Shown one piece after another: positions 56,461-64,000 of a DNA stretch of 64,000 nt. Each line of letters begins with the position of its first letter. The stretch's first letter is position 1. A program made the translations under genes and the position numbers. The DNA lies in contig JAYKXP010000032.1 in NCBI GenBank assembly GCA_037176845.1, forward strand, positions 124,001 to 188,000, written 5' to 3'. Below the pieces are notes generated by a model. It searched no databases. It saw only the letters and a list, made by a program, of their open reading frames with translations, and was not told where the DNA came from. This DNA comes from Paramarasmius palmivorus (lineage: Eukaryota; Basidiomycota; Agaricomycetes; Agaricales; Marasmiaceae).

Positions 56461-56569
56461 CTCGATCAAGCAGCTAGTACCAACTCATCCAACTCCTCAT
56501 TTCCTTCAAACTGGCCAGCCGCTGGGATCAAAGTACCGTATACCAGCGCTCAAACACCGTTAAGGTTTG

Positions 56570-57010
56570 AACGTTTGAACTTTGGACCCACAGCTATTAC
56601 CACATTCATGGCTTTCGTCACAAATCTCAACCATCACCACCGTACTAGGTCGCAGCACGCTTGGGCTTACAGTCTACCTACTGCCAGTCTCTTTCACCAC
56701 CGATCACAGGCTGCGCAATCCATCAAATCAGACGTTCGGTCCCCATGCAAAGAACCCTCGAACCTTTCACCATCAATGCTAGCGTCGACGATCAAGAGCC
56801 TGATGTCCTCGTTCACCAGCCCATAACACCTCATGGGCAGCGGTCAAGCATGGGAACCACTTTGCGATGGCAGGTGCGCAACCCAATAGTATCGTGCTCT
56901 TACTTTCTTTGACTCACCCATGCCAGATGTCTCTGCCCAAAACCCGTTACGTATCCCTCAAATTCAAAGCTATCGATTACGTTGCCGAGTTCTGTTGGGG
57001 ACCATCTGGG
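56570..57010 (+). pseudogene. BTB gene relic 2
   Basis: A second decayed copy immediately downstream, from TTTGGACCCACAGC through matches to intron 1 (GCTTGGGCTTACAG...CTCTTTCACCA), the HTFGAHAKN-coding stretch, GACGATCAAGAGCCTGATG, GGGAACCACTTTGCGATGGCAG, and CAAATTCAAAGCTATCGATTAC of exon 3. Large internal deletions; no usable frame. Confidence 0.55.
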
Positions 57011-57605
57011 CGAGTACAATCCATTCGGTCAACGATTCTCAACCGTGATAACTACTTCAGGCCTACGATAAAAGGGAACAGGTTACAGCTCGCTAAGGGA
57101 AGACTCCTCGTTCTTATTCTTACACCTTACGCCTCTTTCCTCCATGCGGTGGACAAGTCCAAGTCTGTGCTCAGATCTAACCAATCCTTATTTGAGTTTC
57201 GTCATCAAGTTTTCCACTTGGACTTTATGAACTCTCCCATCCACCTACTCATCAACTTATGCCCATCGAGAATTTGGTCTAGGTCTGTTCCTTCGCTCAT
57301 AGACCGCATTTAATACCAGGATACAGTAGAATCGTAAAATAACATTGATTAGACTGAGCCATCGGTGGTAACGTTCATACTATCACTATTCTCGGTAGTG
57401 ATCAATGATATTCTGTTCTTCGCGCTTTATCAATGCCCTGATTGCCTAAAATTAGTAGTACAGATAGAAGCAGTAGTAAGGATGAGTGTATCGTGGTATG
57501 AGCTGAGGGAGAAATATATGTGATAAAAACAAAAGATTATTAGAACTTGTTTCAGCGCTTCTGCAGGGAAGGCTCGGAACACCGTTCGACATCCTCTTCA
57601 TCTGC
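57011..57605. other. Intergenic between BTB relics and FunK1 copy 2
   Basis: About 600 bp with no recognisable gene; its right end is the 3' flank of the broken kinase. Confidence 0.35.
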
Positions 57606-59848
57606 CTACTCCGAACTCTCGTCTTTCAACTCTGACTGTGTCCTCTTACGCTTCCTGTTCTTCTCAGGATCCAGCTGCGGGAATTTGGGACTACGCTCCG
57701 GGTCGCAAGTTTGCTCTTCAAGCTTCTCCTTCTCCTCGAGCGCCTTGTTGAACCTCTCCAAGATCCAAACCGATGTTTCCACCTTTTGCAGATCTTGCTG
57801 GTTCACTTCATCCAGCATTGCCTTCAGTTGGGGGTATGCCTTCAGCTGGGGGTATGCCTCAGGGTCATAATCGAGCTTCGAACGGTTATAGCGCAAGTTG
57901 AACGCCTTTTCAAGGTCATAAACGAGATCCGCCAACGGGCCGGGTGCCAACTGTGCCTGGTTCTTCATAAAATAACAGGAGAAATTTCCCAGTTTCATGC
58001 CCCCTGCTCGTGGATTCTCGTCGTCTGCCTGGACTGTGGTCCAATCATCATATATGCGAGCAATCTCATAACCGACTCGTTCCGTAGACAACCCATGACG
58101 ACCATGCATGAGAACAAGCCAGCAGAGGACATGGTAGAACGACTCTAAATCGTCACCGAGGACGTGTTCGACTGTACCTGGCGGGTTGAAGAGGAGTCTT
58201 GCGGACATGAACTGCCATGTTCCCTACAGCCATAATTAAGCAAGAGTCACTGTGATAACAACAAGAAGGCATACCATTCGTTCCACCGTCCTAGGATCCT
58301 TGGAATATACAGACTTACCAAACTCCCAATCGATTAAAAACCCCTCGCCATCGTCGGTAAATAATATATTTCCAACACTGACGTCTCGATGCAGTACCCC
58401 GGCCTTCTCATAGGCATCTCTGTGAGCTGAAAACAGTAAAATGAGTCGTAGGTCAAAAACAATAGAGTGCAGTACCCTCAATAGCGTGCGCGATTCCCTG
58501 CACAAGCTGAAAGCTATCCCTGAACTTCTTAATCGGCGTTGCAACTTGCGCAAAAACGATAAAATAATGTTGATGCGAACGCAATTTAGCATTCTTATTG
58601 GCCGTTGTCGTATGCTTGTGGGTTTGCGTTACTTGCCAATCGCCTTTCACATCACCACTAATGATAACATCCAGAATATGAGTGACACCAGCATCCTTGA
58701 GCCGTTTGTACACCTTCCCTTCAGGCTCGAGATTGTTGCTAAGGATTCGCCAAGTCTCCTTGAAATACCGGATCTGATCATGACTATCGAGAACGTAAAA
58801 ACCACGAGTGCAGCGACCACTCGGAGACGCAACACCTCTAAACTCCATCTTCCCGCCAGTGAAGACCTCCGTCTTGCCTTGGTCGTCGGCGACCCGAACT
58901 TCCCATACTCTATCTTTCTCGCCCATTCCCAGCACGTCCCTGACCTTCTTTGCACGTCTTTTGCTCGTCACTTCGGTAAAAGATGGGTCATGTCCACGAG
59001 CTTCACGCGTAGCGCGATCGTAGCGCCATACAAAGTCGATGAGGTGAGCTTCCTGGTAATAGCAAAACTTCCTGGTGACGACAGCACCTCCCCTATCCCA
59101 TCGAATAAGACGAGCATGGTTTCGAGTAAGCTGAACGGAAAAGGCATGTGTGCGGAATTGACTAATGAGTTGTGCTCCAGCGTAAGTCGAAAGTTGATCT
59201 CGCGACTGTCCGTGTCCTTTTCGAGAGGTTTGCCCTCACGGTCGTCGAAGCCATCGTCGGTCTCTGTCCACTTGAGTTCCATCCAAAACTCGGTGCGGGT
59301 GATGTCGTTGCGGTTGATGCCAGACTTTTTGGTGTAGGCAGAGATATCTGGTTTGATGAGACCGGGTTGATGGGCCCAATTGACATTGTCGGGGTCTTGT
59401 GAGGTGATGACGAGGTTGAGTTTGGGACCGTACTTTGCCAATGCCTTGATCTATTAGTATGTATATGAGCCGGCAGTCAGCAAATTAAAACTATTGTTAG
59501 AATAGAGAATAGAAAAAGGGAACGCACCAGAGGACGGTACATATGCTCCTCCTGGGTAACACCCTCTCTGTTACCGACATCCTTCAGCTCGACCACATCT
59601 TTCCACCACTGCCAAGTCCCCTGTTTCTTCCTTTCAGTGTCGGAAATGGGTAGGAACTCGTCAAGGAATTCCAGGGGGTTCATTGGCCCAACAAACTTGC
59701 GGTCCATGTCCCGCCCAATCATTGCCATCCTCTTATCGCGGAAGACATGTGTAGATGTATAGGGAGATACGCTACTGGAAGAAGAGCTGCGGTAGGCGTT
59801 GTGTACTTGGCAAAATACATATGAGCCTTGGAGCGAAGAATATTCCAT
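57606..59848 (-). pseudogene. FunK1-family protein kinase gene, copy 2, frameshifted
   Basis: Close paralogue of 44858-47109. From ATG 59848 the N-terminus matches (FRDKRMAMIGRDMDRKFVGP, HQPGLIKPDISAYTKK, DITRTEFWMELKW). Around 59198-59215 about ten bases are missing relative to copy 1, and the frame shifts; the protein resumes in another frame as DQLSTYAGAQL and RWDRGGAVV, and continues through HRDVSVGNIL, IDWEFGK and LGDDLESFYHVLCW. It ends early at TAG 57608-57606 (after ELKDESSE), where copy 1 has about 15 further residues; matching codons lie beyond the stop. No intron explains the first break. Likely a pseudogene, unless an unusual splice removes the region. Confidence 0.7.
57823..57858. 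repeat. Two adjacent 18-bp direct repeats inside FunK1 copy 2
   Basis: TTCAGYTGGGGGTATGCC occurs twice back to back (57823-57840, 57841-57858). On the minus strand it doubles the peptide AYPQLK. Copy 1 lacks it, so it arose after duplication. Confidence 0.8.
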
Positions 59849-60270
59849 GCCCACTCACTTTGGCACCTAAGTATTCGTTTATTGAAGCGAGCAAACATGG
59901 ACTTGAATTAATGGACAGTTGCGAAGACTGTTCCGTGGAGGCAGCCGTTAAGCATCGAGGAGGACAAAAGATATGTACCAGAAAAGTGCCCATGTCTCAG
60001 TCGGCTTAGAGCCTCGCATGCCAATCTCGATCGAATGCGCAAGTCACACCCAGAAGAAATTGCTGTCGGACAGCTTCTCAAAAAGAAGACGTTTCTGGAG
60101 ACACCTGAAGTTTTTGGATACGTTTCTTTGCTCAAAAAACCCATAATCAGCCAATCGGATTCGTGCCGAAGCGTTTCTCGAGGACAAAAAACGCCGGCTG
60201 TCTTTTTCGGCGGGAAACGTTTTGTGTCGAGATGGGTTTTTCCTTATTAGGAACCAATTTCTAGCAGGTG
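59849..60270. other. 5' flank of FunK1 copy 2
   Basis: About 420 bp with no recognisable gene; open frames on both strands look like chance. Confidence 0.35.
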
Positions 60271-60520
60271 TGAGTTGTCGGCTTTGGACCCACACCACTC
60301 TCATCGTCAAATGACTTGTCGTTCTCATTGCTACGCCCAGCCACCCTTTTACCTGCACTCACACTGAGAAAATGGGTACACATCCACGACCTCCGGGAGC
60401 TACTCTCGCCGTGAACAACCACAATCCTCAAATGGGTCCAAACACTACAACCTCATGTCCTGGTACATACACCTCGAGTTGATGATTCTAGCTTAGGGAC
60501 ACACGCTTCTTTCACCAGTT
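60271..60520 (+). pseudogene. Relic(s) of BTB exon 1 and leader
   Basis: A copy of the TTTGGACCCACACC leader at about 60281 and a decayed exon-1-like piece ATGGGTCCAAACACTACAAC followed by CTCATGTCCTGGTACAT near 60435-60470, with a TTTCACCAG acceptor-like string at about 60520. No BTB core follows; the full gene starts 180 bp further on with its own leader (about 60543). Confidence 0.5.
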
Positions 60521-60644
60521 ACTGGCCATCTTTAGTGATAAAGTTTGGACCCAAAACATGAGGCGAGATTTGGGCGAGATACTGCGTAGCACTGGCATTC
60601 TGAACACCCACAGCCCTCGTTTTTACCGGTACCATCGTCGTTGA

Positions 60645-61667
60645 ATGGGATCCAACACCTCGCCCAGCTCATGCCCTGGTACGCCTCGACTCTCAAATTG
60701 TTGATATAGTTTTTGCTTGGGCTTACTAGTCTCTTTCACTAGTAAAAGGCTGCGTAATACCCGTCGACGTTGTCATCAAATCCTCCGACAATCACACGTT
60801 CGGTGCTCATGCAAAGAACCTCGAATCGTTCAGTGAGGGGTTTCCGCTCTCTGGGTCGGTCAAAGCGAACGATCAAGAGCCGGTAGAACTCACAGAGACC
60901 GCTGATATCCTCAGGCTGTTCCTAGCGTTCACCCATAACAGCTCCTCACCAGATCTTTCTGGGTACGATATCGATGTTATCATGAGCCTCGCAGAAGCAG
61001 CGGACAAGTATGGGAACCACTTTGCGATGGCAGTGTGTAGGAAATCTATGAGGTGCGCAAGCCAATGCCAATATCATGCATCTATTTTCTTCTCTGACGC
61101 ACCCGTGCCGGTGCTAGATTACTCGCAGACGTCTCTACCCAAAACGCTTTACGTATCCTCAAATTCAAAGCTATACACGCCGATAACGAAGATATCGATC
61201 ACATTGCCGAGTTGACGATGGCGTTCGATATTGTTCATGTCGTCCAATTCTTTGGGGACTATCTAATGGAATTTCGCATTTGGGTGAGTACATACATACA
61301 TCCACTCAAACCATTCAGTCAAGTTTCAACGTTCAACATCCTCTAGTTGTTATACCAACAAGCATACGATAAACGGGCCAAAGAATATCACAACACAGTC
61401 TCCAGGGAGTTTACCCCAGCTCACCAAAGAAACCATGGCATTATTTCAGTTTGCCCAAACTCGCCAACGTTCAAGGATAAAGTGATTCTCACAGTAGCAT
61501 GCCTCCAAAAAACCAAGCTTCCTAAGCCCGAGCTCTTTCAGGAAGTTGTTGATGCAGCTGAATTCTTGGTTGACTGTATCTGTGGTCTTGACGAGTGGTT
61601 AAATAACGTGAAGCAAACGCTGGAGAATCGTCCTAAATGGAGCGATTATGCAAAAGGATCTTCTTGA
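60645..61667 (+). CDS. BTB/POZ-domain protein, copy 2 (intact)
   Basis: Four exons (60645-60678, 60743-61052, 61118-61283, 61347-61667) total 831 nt, 276 residues, no internal stop. The BTB core is CVIPVDVVIKSSDNHTFGAH, FPLSGSVKAND, LTETADILRLFLAFTHN, AEAADKYGNHFAM; exon 3 is NALRILKFKAIHADNEDIDH and the last exon LLYQQAYDKRAKEYHN to KWSDYAKGSS. Exon structure equals copy 1 at 43098-44092. The exon 2 donor GTGCGC is conserved in both copies. Predicted dimerisation and possible Cullin-3 adaptor role, by family only. Confidence 0.8.
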
Positions 61668-62138
61668 ATGTAGTGAGTGAATTGAATTGTCTGGTGTAGT
61701 TTTGGGTGTTGACAGCAAGTTCAGATCTTGTAGACGTACGAGTTTATACATGAATATTGAATGTTAAACCAGTCCCAGACCTGAAACTCGAAAACGCCTA
61801 CAGCCTAATCCTTTCTTCCGATTGGCAATGATTAATGAATGATGATCCGAATGTCAAGAAACAATCTATGCCCAGGTCTCGCTAAAGTCTTTCAGATACG
61901 TCTGGAATTCCGAAGAACGATGAGTCGGGCATGCGACGTCAATACTCAGGTACCATTTTGAAATACAGGTATGTAAGGGTATGTACCGTACCATTTGGAG
62001 TCTCACTCACCGTTCACAATGCCTGGCGACATGGACCGTTTTGCCTTTCCCCAGAACGCCGAGGCCGTGACATCGCGAGGTCGGGTGTATAAATACTGAG
62101 CGCAGACGTTCAGCATCCAGCATCCAGCATCCTCGAGC
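61668..62138. other. Intergenic, 5' flank of cutinase 2
   Basis: About 470 bp. TATAAATA at 62088-62095 and, closer to the start, three tandem AGCATCC units at 62112-62132. No gene seen. Confidence 0.4.
62088..62095 (+). promoter_or_regulatory. TATA box of cutinase 2
   Basis: TATAAATA, 44-51 bp before the ATG at 62139, matching the spacing in copy 1. Confidence 0.55.
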
Positions 62139-63041
62139 ATGTTGACTTTCAACCCCAGATCTATCCTCGTCTCCACTCTCGTCTTTGGCCTTGCGGGTCT
62201 TGCAGTCCCCTTGACCAAAAGGCAGCAAGAGTGCGCTGATGTGATGGTACGCCGTCACCTCCTCACCTCACTGAATATTGAATATTGAATATTGAATGCC
62301 AACATTGACAGGTAATTTTTGCTCGTGGAACCGGCGAAGACCCGCCCATTGGAACACTCGTTGGACCTCAATTCCAAGAAGCGTTGACGAACGTGCTCGG
62401 AGATAAATCGTTGTCGTTCCAAGGTGTTGACTATGCCGCCAATGTAGCTGGGTATTTGGTAGGAGGGGATCCGGAAGGGTCGAGTCAAATGGCTGTTGAT
62501 GTTAGTTTTTTTTTATTTCGTTCTATGGATCTTTAACTCACTATCCTGAATAGATCACGGACGTAGCCAACGCATGCCCGGACGTAAGTGGACCCTATTC
62601 ATCTCACCTTCGTCGGTGCTTGACGCGCACCACATACAGGCGAAAATCGTTTCTTCAGGATACAGCCAAGGCGGCCAACTCGTACACAACTCGGCTGGTA
62701 TGCTTTCTTCTGAAATAGCTGCGCGTGTGGATGCTGTCGTGATCTTTGTTAGTACCCCCCTTCTTCCTCATCTTCATCTCAGTGCTAACTGACCGCGAAT
62801 TATTGGCAGGGCGACCCCAAATCCAATGAATCCGTTCCCAACATTGACGCAAGCAAAGTTAAAGTGTTTTGTCATGATGGGGATAATATCTGTGATGGAG
62901 GGATTTTGATTCTTCCAGCTCATTTGTGAGTGTTTTTTTTGCTTGTTGTGGAGGATTGAGGTGCTCATGGTGGATGAATCTTGAAGGAACTACGATATCG
63001 ATACCCCAGAGGCTGCGGAATTCGTCGCTTCGAAGGTGTAA
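62139..63041 (+). CDS. Cutinase (secreted serine esterase), copy 2
   Basis: Six exons (62139-62246, 62312-62500, 62554-62583, 62640-62747, 62810-62925, 62987-63041) total 606 nt, 201 residues. Signal peptide MLTFNPRSILVSTLVFGLAG, then KRQQECADVM, IFARGTGED, the nucleophile site GYSQGGQLVHNSA, DGDNICDGG with the catalytic Asp and PAHLNY with the catalytic His. Same intron positions as copy 1; exons 3-6 have the same lengths. The first intron contains three or four TGAATAT repeats. Both copies appear functional, unlike the other duplicated families here. Confidence 0.9.
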
Positions 63042-63541
63042 CGTGTAGGGCCCGGGGCGTAGACTTGTATATTTCCTTGCGTGATCTGTTCAGGTTGCTT
63101 TCTTAACACGGTATAGTAGCGAGGGAGCTGAATCCGAACCTGTCTGTAATGTAGCCCTAGATAGGATTATACGACGTCGAAGAGGAAGAGAACCGTGATG
63201 ACGGGCGCCAAGTTCAGCGCTCTCGAAATCCATCGTGCCATACACGCATTCCTAACGACGACCGCTCAATATCTTCAGTCTTTCCACAGAATGTCATGAC
63301 ATTTTGCGCTGGACTGATACCAATGGCAATGAGACTCTAGCATGATACCTTGATTGGGAATGATGGCAGGGGAAGGAAGGACGTGTCAAATTGGCCGTAA
63401 AGAGATTGCAGAGGCGAGGCTAGGGGAGACTAACGGTGATCGATATCGGCAGCGCTTTTGAACTAAACCAACCCGTATGTCGACCAAGCATAGTCAACAA
63501 CTTGTCCAATCTCACTGAAACCATTCTTTTTTCTCTAGGCT
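63042..63541. other. Intergenic before the right-edge F-box gene
   Basis: About 500 bp, nothing recognised. Confidence 0.35.
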
Positions 63542-64000
63542 ATGTTATCCGAGTCGACCAAAATCATTCTCTGCGACGCTTGCAACCTCCAACTTGGTTC
63601 TGTCAGCCATCCTCCTGTCTCCTTTCAAAAGTTCAAATCTCATATAGAGCCCACCAATGAGGAACTATCCCAGACAACTGCGTATATCCAAGACGAAGAA
63701 TGTCAAGTAGAGCATTACGAATGCGAGCTGCAGCGTTTACGCAGCCTGATCCAAGAAATAACGGCCGAGCATGACATTCTCAAACAACGCATCCAACAAA
63801 GAAAAAGCTGGATCTCAGCTGTTTTTCGCGTCCCAAACGAGGTCTGGTGTGAAATATTCACTCTTGCATGCCTCAGTGTATCCGAAGCAGAGAACTGTGC
63901 AGCGCTTTTCATCCCGTTGTCGCTCAGAAGATCCAAAATACATTCAATGGCACCACCCCTCGCTTTATCACACGTTTCCTCCCATTAGAGGCGGATAATC
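63542..64000 (+). pseudogene. F-box protein, CxxCN family, with nonsense codon; continues beyond window
   Basis: From ATG 63542 the protein has the family signs IILCDACN, VSHPPVS, a coiled coil (EDEECQVEHYECELQRL region) and the F-box core RVPNEVWCEIFTLAC with LALSHVSSH. The next codon is TAG (63986-63988), followed by CGG ATA ATC. The relatives at 20926 and 47503 have a Trp codon there (HVSSYWRDII, HVSFNWRRVI), so a TGG to TAG change is the simplest reading. Only twelve bases remain after it, so the state of the rest of the gene is unknown. Sequencing error or an allele are alternatives. Confidence 0.55.

Noticed and set aside
58441..59337. 298-codon plus-strand frame
   Set aside because: Exact antisense of the FunK1 copy 2 kinase region; a similar shadow lies opposite FunK1 copy 1 at 46205-46801.

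Overview
The window is nuclear DNA of a filamentous basidiomycete, most likely an Agaricomycete. Genes are split by many introns of about 50-60 bp, intergenic spaces are short, and the gene families point the same way: FunK1-type kinases, BTB proteins, F-box/leucine-rich proteins, a CHAT-domain protein, killer-toxin-type chitinases, small cutinases and a lineage-specific family of unknown function. I saw no rRNA, tRNA, CRISPR array or intact transposon.

Layout. 0-6 kb: the 5' part of a DBP3-type RNA helicase (-), a secreted PNGase A (+) and a Clr2-like silencing protein (-). 6-15 kb: four F-box genes in two tandem pairs, one pair per strand; in each pair one copy is open and the other broken. 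15-20.5 kb: a double GFA-domain protein (-), then two neighbouring peroxisomal beta-oxidation genes (-), a MaoC-type hydratase 2 and a double-SDR dehydrogenase. These are the two halves of the usual fungal Fox2 enzyme, and each half ends in its own -AKL. 20.9-32.7 kb: another F-box gene, a 987-residue TPR/CHAT protein, a steroid 5-alpha-reductase-like membrane enzyme, an uncharacterised multi-exon protein and a SEL1-repeat protein.

33-64 kb is accessory in character. It holds two cutinases, two LysM/chitin-binding/GH18 chitinases, two BTB genes with several relics, two FunK1 kinase genes and two more F-box genes, wrapped around one conserved gene, DOT1. The pairs look like the result of local segmental duplication and rearrangement followed by decay: one chitinase has an internal stop, one kinase has a frameshift, and the F-box gene at the right edge has a nonsense codon.

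How they work together: PNGase A, cutinases and chitinases are secreted hydrolases that fit a saprotroph or plant-associated life. Hydratase 2 and the SDR protein catalyse consecutive peroxisomal beta-oxidation steps. Clr2-like and DOT1 are chromatin proteins. The F-box, BTB, FunK1 and CHAT genes belong to families that are strongly expanded in mushrooms and whose targets are mostly unknown. Exon boundaries were read by eye; for the Clr2-like, CHAT, reductase, two cutinase and second BTB genes the summed exon length is an exact multiple of three.
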